This document shows positions 1 through 11,461 of a stretch of DNA of 64,000 nt, piece after piece. Source of the DNA: Immersiella caudata (lineage: Eukaryota > Ascomycota > Sordariomycetes > Sordariales > Lasiosphaeriaceae); the NCBI GenBank assembly GCA_030512335.1, contig JAULSU010000005.1, positions 4,297,501-4,361,500 of the forward strand, in the 5' to 3' direction. The notes below the pieces were generated by a model. It saw only the letters and a program-made list of their open reading frames with translations, was not told the DNA's origin and made no database searches. Position 1 is the first letter of the stretch; every line of letters starts with the position of its first letter. Made by a program: the position numbers and the translations under genes.

Positions 1-2825
1 ACAGCTAAACACGACGCTGAGTTATTTCATTAGCAGGGTGACGGGACTGGCTTTACAAAAGCGAAGCACATGCCTTTTGAGGCCGTCTCCAACATTATCC
101 GTGTCTGCGGAGCGCTCTCTGTCGAGGTTTCTGAGTAGAGCATCGACTTTAACCGAGGACTTACACCCATGCTCTGCCGTCGAAGCTCCGTGCACGTTAT
201 TGGTAGTGCTGCTGCTGCTTTCGACGCTGCGGCTGGTCGGCAATGGTGATGTACTGGAACACTTGGAGCAGGCCGCAGACGACAGTCTGGACTCGTTTAA
301 CTCAGCGGCGCAGCAGCAGGTGGTGCAGTATCGATGCCCGCAGGGAAGCTCCACCGGAACTGCCGACTCGTCGCTATCGTCCAAGCCCGCGGCGCAGCCG
401 TCACACTGTTGAAAGCCGGCTGCGATAAGCTGCCAGTCAGTCAAATCGACATCTCTGTTGCGCCACGCCTCTAGCGCTGCGCCGTTGAGAAGATCTTCGC
501 CATGGTCGCAAATTCGCCGGAGGTTGTTGATCAAGGGCAGGATCATTCCCGCTGTGACCCCCGTAGGAACATTCCCAGGTTGGTTTCCATGCGGCACGAT
601 CTGGACTGCGGCCACGGCCTGACGTTTGAAGAAGTTGTAAAGTTCCCTGTTGTATGGCTCCAGGTCGAGGACAACGGTGTTTTCTTCCTTTTTTGGCAGA
701 CTCAGCCCGCTTGCTGTGAATCGTTTTGTCCTCCGCAAACAAGTGGCTTTCACCAGTGCTCGGAGGCGGTCAAAGGCGCATTTCTTCTTTTTCTGAAAGG
801 GATCTGAGATCCAGCGCTGAAATTCAGTCACCGATTCCAGACGAGGTACGCGTATGAAGCTCACTAGAGCGGCAAAGTCTTCTAGCTTGTTTTGAATGGG
901 CGTGCCGGTGAGGCACCAACGACATGATGCGCGAAGCTCTTCTGCTGCGGCAAACGTTCTCGATTCCGGGTTACGAATAGTGTGCGCTGTCGTGCAACAA
1001 GGAAAGATTAGCAATTCCGACCGGCCAAAGGTGGCGGGTAGAGGAGTAACGGGCTCGTCAAACTACCTTCGTCAAGGATTATTCTTGCCCATTCCATTTG
1101 GGAAAGAGGACCGGAGCCGCAGCTCTCTGACCTGAGTGTGTCGTAAGTCGTCAAGACCACGTCGATGTCGCGCCACTTTTCTGAGTTCTTTTGGCGGTTG
1201 GCCCCGTGGTGGATCTGAATCCGTATATTTCCGGGGCGGACATGCCTTTTCACCGGATCGTTAGATATCTTTTTAACGTTGCTCCTCGTGGAACGCTCAT
1301 TAACCACATACTTTTGGAACTGCTGGTCCCATTCTGGCAGGGCTATTGATGTCAGTACCCGGCGTGCTTCGAGAAAACTACCACGAGAAAGAAAGAATCC
1401 GCTGCTTACTCGATTTTGGGGCTACTATTAAAGTAGGCCGAGGGCGGGAAGTTCCTGAGTTGATGGATTCAAGAAAATCGATGTGCCACAATATTAATGC
1501 AATTGCAGATAAACTTTTCCCGAGACCCATCTCCTGGTTATCATGGTTTAACTTGGTGCCTCGCAGGACGGAAGACGGCAACATACATCAGCAAGAACCC
1601 CTCCACGGATGAGGGGTGGATGATCCTCCTGCCGCTCGTTGGTAATGACGTGCTGGTAACTGCTAGCTATGTCAGCAGCAGCGCGCGCTACGAGTGTATG
1701 AGCAGGTAGTGCGTACTACGTCGCACCAGCCGGGGTTTTTCTGGCTTCCCAGAGAGACGGGAATTTCGCGTCGTCGAAAGTTCCACATTCCCTCTCTATC
1801 ATCATCGCTAGAGCGCTAATTTGGTGGCTAAAAGGGATGTTGGGTCAGCTAAGAGCCTTCCGTGGAGGAACGAGAGATAGATTTGGATTGGACTAACTCC
1901 TTGAGAACAGTCTGCAGGCGCGAACTTGGGCGAACACCAAATACAGCGTCCGGGTCATGCGCGGACTCGAAAATCTGCAGCATCATGTTCTTTTCGATCT
2001 CGGTCAGCGCGCCGCGCGGCCCACTCGTCGGTCTGGTAGGGTCTGTGATCGCCAAATTTTCTAACCTAGGCATCGAACCGCCCGGCCGAACGAGATAGTG
2101 CGGGTTGAAGTAGGGCACTCGGCTGCCGCATTCGGACAAGGATGGGTGCTGAAGATAGAGATCGCCGTCTGAGAGGACCTTTGCGACTGTCGACTTTTCC
2201 GCCATGAAGCCGAAGACAACGAGTCGCAAGGTAGCGCGCACGTACTGCCACGATCGACCACTTTCTGCGACACTGACAGCTGCAGTGAAGCTGACCCTGG
2301 CTCTCTCTTTGAGCTGAAAGAGGACGATTGACATGGACAAATAGCCAGAACCAATCTGTATTCCGGTTTCTGGGTCAGATAACTTCAAAGCTTTCCCTGA
2401 AAATTCCGTCTTCACCGGAAAATGAAGGGCCTCAGCTTTTGATTCAAGTATCGTTGCGGGGATTTTGAGCTGCACCAGTCATTATCAGAAATCAAGCGGT
2501 AGAAGCAGTCATAGGAACCGTCTTTGCCAGGTGAGTAACGTACGAGGCCGAAGCAGGTGTCATAGGGCAGAGATGCAGCTGGAGACCCTTCGAAAGACGA
2601 TTCCATGACGACATCTTCATCGTCGCTGGCAGTCAAATCAATTACTTCAATTACTCCCTCAGGGAACGCGGCGGGCGGCGGGAGCGATGAACGATTCGAT
2701 GCTTGCTGGCCCTCTGTTGGTCGGATCCGCTTTCGAGGGGTTTCTTGTTGCTCCGCAGATTCCTTGGGCGCGCGCCGCTTACTCGACGAGTACCCGCTGC
2801 TAGGCGAGTCGCTCGCATCTGCCAT
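1..2825 (-). CDS. Rad5/HLTF-like SNF2 helicase with RING finger (3' end outside window)
   Basis: ATP-dependent SNF2 DNA translocase/ubiquitin ligase of the Rad5/HLTF type, presumably nuclear. Starts with ATG at 2825; exon 1 (94 codons) is acidic and Ser-rich. Introns that restore the family sequence: 2470-2543 (GTACGT donor), 1660-1719, 1534-1586, 1343-1409 and 987-1066; one more ends near 1828 with an unresolved donor. Joining the exons gives Walker A DEMGLGKS, the segment PKSTLPEW, a DEAH box split by the intron at 987-1066 (ILDEAHTIRN), and CLTGTPIQN. A RING-like block follows (CDGC, LPCGHRYC). The last exon meets TAA at 22-24, but the next bases in the same frame read SVVFS, which is helicase motif IV, so the gene must run off the left edge. 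A branch-like CTAAT just before this point suggests another intron. Family call is firm; exact ortholog unknown. Confidence 0.85.
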
Positions 2826-3133
2826 TTTTGTTCAAGTATTCTTTTGGTGAATGGGAAAGCAGCTTGAAGGTTTTCCGGAATTTAGATTTGCTTGGCTGGG
2901 CGGCTTGGAGGTTGTTGTTTCGTGTGGAATGCGAGGTATTTGCGGGGTTGCAGGTACTCATTGGCTGCCTCAGGACCGGTTCTCAGGCAGACGAGTGGGC
3001 CAGAGTTTTATCTAAGCGCCCGGCTGTGCCTGACTGCCGCACGCCGTGGCAAGCCATCGCCAAGGTGTGGCTTTGCCATAGCTCAACCAACGGAAAGGCT
3101 CGGTTTTGAGAGGGGTGGAAATAAATAGTTCAG

Positions 3134-3281
3134 TGTTACGACCGCTGACTAGTCGGGTAGAACAGGGGTGTTTAATGCAGCAGGACATAATTAAGATGGT
3201 TCAATTGATAAAGCGAATACTTACGTGAGGAACCAGAAGGATTCCTCACACATATCGTAGGCACAATGATAGCTATCTATA
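3134..3281. repeat. degenerate LTR-like repeat, copy A
   Basis: Begins TGTTACGAC like copy B at 37330. Its core, 3181-3281, aligns with 37491-37588 over about 100 bp, sharing blocks such as GATGGTTCAATTGA and GCGAATACTT. Copy A lacks about 110 bp of internal sequence. Many differences are C/T or G/A, as expected after RIP. Read as a solo-LTR remnant; the element family is not established. Confidence 0.55.
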
Positions 3282-3491
3282 TAGGGAACGACCGCCCCCA
3301 GGGCCCGAGTCGCAGCGGCTGGCTGGCAGGGGTCCGGCACAACAGGGCGCGAAGTTTGGCAGGGGCAGGCTGCGACGAGACTTTGGCTTTGTCAAGACTT
3401 GAGGGTGTTTACATGATAGCGAAACTGAATTCAACCACACCGCCGCGGGCATCTCCAGCCCTTTCGATATCCCTTCCACCGGCTGTTACTT

Positions 3492-3527
3492 GACCATCGA
3501 CAGGACCATTGACAGGACCATCGACGT
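3492..3527. repeat. 12-bp minisatellite, three units
   Basis: Three near-identical units of GACCATTGACAG type at 3492, 3504 and 3516. Confidence 0.75.
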
Positions 3528-3550
3528 GACCGTCCATGTACACGGCCGCT

Positions 3551-3628
3551 CAGCTGCAAGGATGAGCTGCAAGGATGAGCTGCAAGGATGAGCTACAAGG
3601 ATGAGCCGCAAGGATGAGCTGCAAAGGG
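3551..3628. repeat. 13-bp minisatellite, six units
   Basis: Six consecutive 13-bp units of the form GAGCTGCAAGGAT with one or two substitutions each. Lies 75 bp beyond the stop of the MFS transporter, so it may be in its 3' UTR. Confidence 0.85.
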
Positions 3629-3702
3629 CGAACTTCTGGGCTGTGGTGTGCACCAACTGGAGCTTGAAAACTGCTTGGTTGTTTCTGATCACATTTCCTG
3701 AG

Positions 3703-5326
3703 CTACAGTAGCCAGCGAAAATCCAGCGAGTCCGGCCCATCCCTTAGTTTCTCGGTTGGAATCTGCGTGGGGTCGACTTTGACGCCTTGCGTCCTGTCCC
3801 TCCTCCTGTTATCGGCAATCATATACGCACCATACGACAAGGTCAAGGCCAAGCCCAAGCCTCCAAAGGCAGCCGTCGTTGCCAAGGCCGGGATATACTT
3901 TGGCCTGTCCTGGTTGCGGAAGATGTTGGAGCTGACGACGCCCATCATGTTAGCCACGGGCACGCCCACGCTCGTTAGGACCACGCGCTTCCCCTCGTGC
4001 GCGATATTGTTGTTGTACAGCACATCCAGCAGGACGCTCGGCGCGGAGGTGCCCCATGTCATCATGAAGCTGGCAAAGTAGGCGGCCTGGAGGTTGTGCT
4101 CGACGTCGATGGCGGCATATATGACCATGCCGACAAAAGTGAACAGGAAGCCGAGCGCAACAAAGGGAAATCGCAGTCGCGTGTAGTCGCTCGCAAACGC
4201 CAGGATGAGTAGCATGACGGCACCTGAGACGTTGGGCGCCACTGTGTACAAGTTGGTCTTGACGCGGTCGTAGCCCAGACGCGAGATGATCTGCGGCAGA
4301 AACAGCGTGACGCTCTGCAGCGGGACGCCCAGGCACATTTGAATGGCCAGAATGACCCAACTGGTGGGCTGTCTGAAGATGGTCAGGGATTCGCGAATGT
4401 TGAGCTTCTCGTTGACCACGCTGGACGAGTCTAGCGCGATGCGACGGTACGCCACCTCCTTTTCCTCGGCCGAGAGGAACCGCGCTTCCGACGCCGACTT
4501 GGGGAGATACCACCAGGCGAAAAATGAAAAGAGCACAGTGCAGCCGCCTTCGATGATGAAGAGATAACGCCACGGCTCCAGCGCTCCGCCCTCGATCTGG
4601 AAGACGCCGTAGGATAAGAGACCGCCGAACGCGGATGCGATGGACTGCGCAGCGTAAAAGAGAGCGAGGCGACGCGCGAGCTCGCCACGTCGATAAAACC
4701 TGCATTCATCAGTCCAGCGTCCCTCTCTCCATAGACAGGGGCGGAGGTAAGGGGGGGCGGGCACAAGAGGCTCACATAGTCTGGTAATAAATCACCAACG
4801 GAAAAAACGCACTCTCACTCATCCCCAAGAACCACCTCAACACCATAATCCCCGCAAAGTCCTTCACGGCCACAACCAACAACGTCGCCATCCCAAAGCA
4901 AAACATCATGGCAGGCAACACACGACTAGGCCCGTACTTCTTCCCCAGCAATCCCAAAAATGGCGCCGTCAGCACGTACGGAATGAAAAAGACGGAGAGT
5001 AGGATGCTGTATTGCTCGCCTACGAGGCCCAACGAGGTTTCGAGGCCGGCGGTTTTGGCGTTGCCGAGGTTGGATTTGTCGAGGCTGTTGAAGAGGTACA
5101 TTATGGCGAGCACGGGGAGGAGGCGGAGGTCAAATTTCCAGACGAGGCGGCGTTCTATGAGGGGGTCGATGGAGGAGAGGTTGTGGGTGGAGGATGATAG
5201 GGAGGATGCGATTTCGTGTTTGGCATCTTCATGTTCTTGCTTGGTGGACGGGGGGGTCTTCTCGGGAACGTTGACAGGGCTCATCATGTTGGCTGACTCG
5301 GATGATGGAGTGTCTTGGATGTTCAC
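3703..5326 (-). CDS. MFS transporter, allantoate permease/anion:cation symporter family
   Basis: Plasma-membrane importer predicted from family; members carry small organic anions, nicotinate or allantoate, and the substrate here is unknown. Two exons split by an intron at 4700-4775 (GTGAGC..GCAG) give 515 residues, the usual length. A charged, Ser-rich cytosolic N-terminus of about 65 residues precedes the first membrane segment. Diagnostic segments are FNSLDKSNLGNAKTAG in the first helix pair and RWFLGMSESAFFP at the exon junction. The second exon carries the central loop (LPKSASEARFLSAEEK) and six further helices, ending in a DFRWLL tail. It is an isolated gene: both neighbours are unrelated and nothing in the sequence points to its regulation. 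Confidence 0.88.
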
Positions 5327-7418
5327 TTGCGTGATGATATCTGGATCTAAGTAGGTATTATATCTTCTCTAGAATGTGGACGTGTTGGGGAACGTGGGGG
5401 CCCGGGAATGGCATCGCGGGAATGTGAAAGATAAGGGCATCTTGACCAATTAAATACATATGTACCGGTGTCGATCCAAGGCAAACGTCTGTCGGTTCCT
5501 TCTCACCATTGGCCAATGATAACCATCACGCTTATCAACACGCAGTTACTTACAGTGGCAGTCTGCGCATCAGCGTTGTATTTTGTGGCGGTTTCTTGGA
5601 GGTGAGAGGAGGGGGTGCATCGGGGAGACACGTGGGAGGATGCATGGGGTGGGGTTTGGGTCGTGGAATTTCCGGGTTCAAGTTGGAGATCTGATCGGAT
5701 GCGATGATGTATTTGCGACGTTTTTATCGCTGATCAAGGGCAACGGGTCATCATTAGCGGAGCGAGAACGGGATCTTAGGCACTGCTTTCCTACCATGTC
5801 CCAAGGGTGAAGTTATCCCCTGGGTTGAGCCAGAATTACCCCTATCGTGGGGTTACGGCCCCGGAGTAACGGGGGCCACAGCCGAAGCCCGGCCCCACAT
5901 CGGCGGACACCGGCCCAGAGCGGACCCACTCCCACAACAGCTGCACAACGGGTGCGTTCCCCTGCGAGTGCACTTGCTTTTCTTTCCATCTCCATAGAAA
6001 CCATGCTCGAATATCCTACTGGCCACGGTGCCTAACACGCTCGCACCTCACAGCTCCACACCTCTCACACACACCTCTCACAACGCCATACCAGCCCAGT
6101 CTGCCGACCGAACCTACCTGTCATCCTCACTAGATTATACTCTCACGCTCCGTGGTGGCTCTTCTTTAACCTTGGGGCTGCACTTCTGATGTGCAGCGCG
6201 ACACGTTGCAAAAAGTTTGCGCCCCTGGGAGTTGGGTGTACGGCCAATTGGAGCACGACAACACGCCATTCTGCATGTGCTGTTTCAACCCAGGGCCTTG
6301 GATTGGACGAGGTGCTTGGAGAGGGGCACCGATGGGCACCGAGGGGCACTCACGGGCGCAGGCAGCCACACCCTTCGGGCATCATGATGGAGGGTTGAAA
6401 TTCTGCACATCGGCAGTCATATAAACCCCGTCCACATCTTGACACGACATCGGTGCAACAGAGACACTTCCCGCGGACAACTTTCGAATCGACTTCAGAG
6501 CAAAGCTGCTCTCGGTTAGCATTTTTCGAGACAACCATTCGAAATGGCGGGACTTGCATCGAGCATCTTCGCACCGAACTACGCTGAGCAGGAAGAGATA
6601 GGTTTTGTCGCGTAAGAGATCTCAATTGACATTGACGGGGATTATCCTGCCAGCTGCCGCCATGCGCCACGCACGCCAGGTTGGCAGGACTTTGTCGAGT
6701 GTTTTGTTTTTGGTTTCCAGCTGGGCGCTGGGTGCTTCTAATTTCCGTTGCTGACAGATATCGGTGGGAGGCAAAATCGACACGCCAACAAACAACCTAA
6801 CACGGCAGGGGCGATGGCGCGCCGATTTCCAGTCCACTTGTGAGTTATAAGGAGCAAAAGAACGTTTAACCTGTAGACGACCTGGCCATGAGGGAAAATA
6901 ACCTTCCATTTCCCGGAACCTGGATCTCCTTACTTGTGATCTCGATTTCAGATCAGAGTTTTTCCCTCACCTTGTCTCGCTCATTGTTACTGTTGTTTCT
7001 TTGATATCGGCCTCGTTTCCGTTGTGGTGAGTATCTGAGGTGTTGTTTTTTTTGTTTCTTCCTGCCAATTGCAAGCCCCTGCTACCTAGGAGCGGACCGG
7101 CCACATCCTGGAGCCTGGAGCCCTAAGCCCGTAAACATCCTTAGAGCTTTGAAATAGTACGGCTTTCCGCGATCTTGCCTCCCATCGACTCGCAGACAAA
7201 CAACCCGTCTCAACTCGAACGACGAAGATCAAACTTTTTGGACCTACTACGATTCTCTGGAGCTCTCCAGTCTGCCCATAGGCTCCAATCCGACTATCGA
7301 CGGACCTGTGTTCCCCGACTATACCACTTCCCGGCCGCCCCATCCGTGTACTTCACCGCCCCTCAGCATCTTCACACCTTGTGGACATCCAAGCGACTCA
7401 CGGACGCCAAGTGGCTCC
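5327..7418. other. 2.1-kb region without a recognised gene
   Basis: Several overlapping ORFs of 60-106 codons occur here, none with a recognisable domain. A 22-codon ATG ORF at 6544 is followed by a GTAAGA donor and might be a leader exon or uORF. From about 6960 the sequence becomes pyrimidine-rich with a GTGAGT at 7026, which fits a long 5' UTR with an intron for the C2H2 gene downstream. Confidence 0.4.
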
Positions 7419-8157
7419 ATGGACCCTGCTCTCGCTGGATGTACCTGGCCCCTGGATGCAACTCCCACTCGGAACATCTCTAACACTCTGGCCCCCAACC
7501 TACTTTCTGTTCTCCAACTTCAAGCCTATAAAGATTTCTACAGCTCGATTGAAGCAATCAACACTGGCGCCCCGTTTCTTGGTACTGAACCCCCTCTGTG
7601 ATAACAGCCGAACGATCCTTGGGCTAATATATTGATAGCTGCTCCGACCTCCAACAACTCGACCATGAACTTCCCGACCCCCGAGATGCCCACCGTGACG
7701 ACCAGCTTCGACTTGGCCGCTTCCGTGCACACCACCACGAACTTGGGCACTGCTGGCCCCAATATCGACAACCTCCTTCTCAGCATTGGCGACAACCATT
7801 CAAAGCACTGATGCCAACTTCACCAATATCGGCAACATCTTCCCCGACATTGACAACAGCATCCCCGCCCTATCTACCAACAACAACCCCAATCCCGAGA
7901 TCATCTCGGCCCAACTAGCCAACGGGACTTGGCTTTGCGCCATTCCGTCCTGCCACCGCAAGTTCAAACGCCACCAAGAACTATCACGGCACCATCGGTC
8001 CAGACACCAACATTTGGAGTTGCACTTTTGTCGGGTTCCGGGATGCGAGGGAGCTTTGAGGGGATTCCCGAGGAAGGACAAGCGGGGGCTGCATGAGAGG
8101 AGGGTGCATGGGTTGCTGGCTGCAAATGGCAATCATGGGATTGGAAGTGACATGTAG
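7419..8157 (+). CDS. C2H2 zinc-finger protein with an apparent frameshift
   Basis: Probable DNA-binding protein. ATG at 7419; intron 7582-7638 (GTACTG donor, CTAAT branch) restores the frame into exon 2. The N-terminal half is rich in Asn, Thr, Pro and Leu. In that frame TGA comes at 7809-7811, while the zinc-finger part lies in the +1 frame, open from about 7696 to the stop at 8155-8157. The fingers are WLCAIPSCHRKFKRHQELSR with a following HHRSRH, and HFCRVPGCEGALRG with a following HERRVH. I found no GT..AG intron with the right phase to join the two frames, so a one-base frameshift (mutation or assembly error) or an unusual splice is needed. Finger call is good, full model uncertain. Confidence 0.6.
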
Positions 8158-8591
8158 CTGCTGGTGGATTACCGGGTAAGTGGTGCTGGCTTGTAAATGG
8201 TTGAGATGGGGATTTGGAAGAGGGCTTGACGCTGGATAGGCGATGGGATATTACCTACTCGGGTGAGGATTTTTGTTATTTCGGGGCGTGGTGGAATTTG
8301 AAACGGGGTTTTCGGCGTTGCTCTTTCGCAGGTATGTCTCATGGGTGATGTTACCCCTGAGCCCACGAACCACCTAGCTTTGGGTGTAGGGGCTTGCTGG
8401 AAGTTCACAGATCCTGTTTGCATTTGAGGCACAACACCGTCCCCGATAAATGAACTGCCAGAAAGAGTCCAAAGCACTCTCCTTCCCGCCGATGGACCAA
8501 GAGATCATCCCATTTTCGAAACCTGTTGTATACTTTTTCTGCACTTGGCATCTCAATCTCACCCCGACGTCAGGCATGACAAACCACCCTT

Positions 8592-10654
8592 TCACGCCAC
8601 CGCATACACCCCCTTGATCAAATCCGCCGCCTGAAAATGTCAGCCTTCCTCCCTCAGTTTCACACAATAAAGTACTCACCTTCTCAGCAACCGCATACGT
8701 AGTCTGACAAGTATTCGCCCCCACAATCGTACTCATCACACTAGCATCCACCACTCTCAACCCCTTGGTCCCATACACCCTCAACTCCTCATCCACCACA
8801 CCTCCCAAATCCCTTGGCATCATCGCACACGTCCCCACCGGATGGAAATAACTCGGATTAATGCTCTCCACCAAGTAATCCGCAAACTGCTTATCCGTCG
8901 TAACCTCCCGCCCAGGAGCGAACTCCGTTGCTCCGTATGACTTTGTCAGGGGATTGTCAAGGTGGTATTTCCGAGTATACCTCAAAATATCAGCCATGAT
9001 GAGTGGGTCAAGCGGGTTACTCAGCACGCGGTAATCCACAAGGGGCTCCCGATTCAGATTCGCCGGGTCGATGTTTACCGTACCCCGGGAAAGGGGGTGT
9101 AAATCGATGAGCATCCCTGACGAGGAACCACCTGACATGACGAGGTTGTAAAAGGCGGTTCCGTTGGAAAGGAGTGCGGAGGCGAGGGCTTTCATTTGTG
9201 CGGTGTAGCCGGCTGCGACGGTGGGGTGGGTGTCGGCGGGGAGATAGAGGGAGTGGTTTTGGGCTGTTAGGGAGGAGGCGATTTCGGCAGCGCGGGGGGA
9301 GATTACGGGGAAGGAGAGCCAGGCGGCCGCGTTGCCGGTGGCGATGGAGTAGGGGCCTGTTTTGTTGGTGTTCCAGAGAGTGGTGGCCCAGTTGGAGAAG
9401 GTGCGGTTGGAGTAGAGGTCGTCGGTCGAGGGCTTTAGGTTGAGGGAGCGGACTACAACTTTTCTTAGACTTGTGGACAAGGGGGGTTCTGGGAAAGGGG
9501 GGACTTACAAGAAAACGAAGCCGAGAGAATGGTATGATCCTGAAAGTTCTGCCCCACGCCTGGCAGATCAACAATCGTTCCAATCTTCGCCTTGTCCAAT
9601 AAACTCTTCGGCCCGACACCGCTCAACTGCAAAACCTGCGGACTGTGAATCGCACCCGCCGCAATAATCACCTCCTTATTCGCCTTGACAATCGTCGGAT
9701 TCGCCCCCGTGCTCCCCGTGGCAGGCACAAACGCCACCCCTGTCGCCGTCGTCCCATCAAACACAACCTTCGTCACCTTCGACCCCGTCAAAAGCTGATA
9801 ATTCGGCCGATTCAACCCATCGTAATGTCCCGTCCGCGCATACGACCGCGTCACCGACTTCGGATCCATAAAGGTAGGATACCAATACAACCCCGTCTTT
9901 CCGGCACCGCTGTCCCCCGCAAACTCCACACCGGGGAGTCCTTTGAACGCTTCCAGCAACACCGTCGAAGCGGGATACTGAAAGGATGGCCAAGCGGCGT
10001 ACACTCCCGAGGTATTCCCCCAAAAGGAAGTATCGTAGGTGATATTTGCCGATTTCGCAACATCAGCGTTAGGCGGGACGAAGTTCAGCGCCCTTCGAAA
10101 ATAAGGGAGTAGACTGTTCCATGTCCAGCTGGAATTGGAACTGAAGAAGTTGCCCCAGCGATTGTAATCTTCGGCGGTGCCGCGGATGGTCATCATGGCG
10201 TTTACAGCGGAGCTGCCGCCTACGACCTTGCCGATCATGACGGGGGTGGTGCGGTTGCGGAGGTTGACTTGGGGGACCGAGGTGATGGAGTATTGGAGGG
10301 AGGAGTCGGTCATGCCGCCTACGCCGCCGCGAACGGCGGTGATGGATGCGGAGTTGCCTACGTTTGTTTAGTCACCGACCCGACAAATAAACCCCCAAAA
10401 GAGAAGAAGAAAAAGGGGAAAAGGGAAAAAGGGGACACACTAAGCTGCCCAAACTCAATCACCAACACCGTCGTCTTCCCATCCGCCGTCAACCGATCCG
10501 CCACCGTCAACCCTGCCGTGCCCCCTCCCACAATGACATAGTCATACGCCTCTTGTACTGTTTGGCGGGACACCAAAGTCGCTGCATCCGCCTTGCGCGG
10601 GGAGGCCACGACGGCCCCTGAGGCTGCTAGCAGTCCGAAGATGAAGCGCTGCAT
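8592..10654 (-). CDS. secreted GMC-family FAD oxidoreductase (glucose/aryl-alcohol oxidase type)
   Basis: FAD-dependent oxidation of an alcohol or sugar, probably extracellular. Four exons, introns 10358-10440, 9453-9508 and 8631-8679, sum to 624 residues. Signal peptide in the first 18 residues (MQRFIFGLLAASGAVVAS). FAD-binding start VIVGGGTAGLTVADRL; GMC signature 1 around GKVVGGSSAVNAMMTIRG; signature 2 GAIHSPQVLQLSGVGP. Active-site His in SYFHPVGTCAM and the C-terminal DASVMSTIVGANTCQTTYAV. The last exon has only 13 codons (AADLIKGVYAVA, then stop), and its intron has a CTGACATTTTCAG end. Many Asn-X-Ser/Thr sites fit secretion. Substrate cannot be told from sequence: choline, aryl-alcohol and glucose oxidases share these motifs. 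Confidence 0.9.
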
Positions 10655-11461
10655 TTTGATTTCGTCACAGTCTTACCATGCGGTGTCAACAGCCAGACAA
10701 AAATGATCCCGTCCTGGTGGTGATGGCAAACGCGTTTCTTTTCATTGAGTTGGTGCCCAGAATTGCCGTTACCCCTGAATAGCCTGAAGATCCCCACCGT
10801 ACCATCCACTCTAAAAACAGCCATAACAACCACGCAAAATGAAATATCGACTCCTTGGAATTAGTGCCAAGGATCCAGAAAGAGCCGGGAGCACTTTTGG
10901 TGGCATTATGAGAGGAAGTATACATATTGTCCTGCGGAACCTTAGCTGACAGGCCCCTGACAAGCAGAGAGGGGGCCGGTGCCGGGAGTAGGGCGATTTA
11001 CCCGCCCTTCTGGAAACATGCACACCGGCAGCGGGAAGATGCGGAGAGGAGGGGCGGAATATATATTCGGCAATGGGTTCCGAATGGCTTGGCCTTCACG
11101 TTGTTGAAATTCCTGTGTTGATTTGGGGCGTCTGCGAATGTGGACTGTCTCACACGCAAACCAAGCTTTTGCAGTTGTAGCAACTATCACAGGTTCACCC
11201 TTCAGAAGGCTTAAATGTTTCCAATTACTTACTCGTTACCGTCTGTGCGCATGCTCGCTAACAGTTCCATCAACTCAGTAACAACCCTGCAAACAACAAA
11301 CCAATCACGACAAACCGCTCAGCGTGTAGGTATCATTGCATTGTGCTCCAACAAACAAAATACACTTTCTGTTCCTGATCCCCGGGGTATCTGTATCTCA
11401 CTCCCATCAACCCATACTCACATCTCATCCTCTTCACAATCCATATTCTCCCGTCTCTCAT
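10655..11461. other. intergenic region between GMC oxidoreductase and erdS-like gene
   Basis: No supported gene. It holds the promoter of the GMC gene and the 3' flank of the AspRS-DUF2156 gene. Confidence 0.5.

Larger units (their letters stand above)
2826..3702. other. intergenic region with an LTR relic and two minisatellites
   Basis: No gene seen. It holds the start region of the helicase, a degenerate LTR-like repeat (about 3134-3281) and two short tandem repeats (3492-3527, 3551-3628) just beyond the transporter stop codon. Confidence 0.6.

Noticed and set aside
6544..6615. 22-codon ATG ORF followed by a GTAAGA donor, possible first exon
   Set aside because: No downstream exon or domain could be joined to it; may be a uORF or chance.
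7786..8157. Zinc-finger ORF as a complete gene by itself
   Set aside because: It would start at a TTG, and the upstream exon pair with a good intron reads directly into this region, so a frame break is more likely.
9174..9443. Arg/Gly-rich ORF on the + strand
   Set aside because: Antisense shadow of the GMC oxidoreductase exon.
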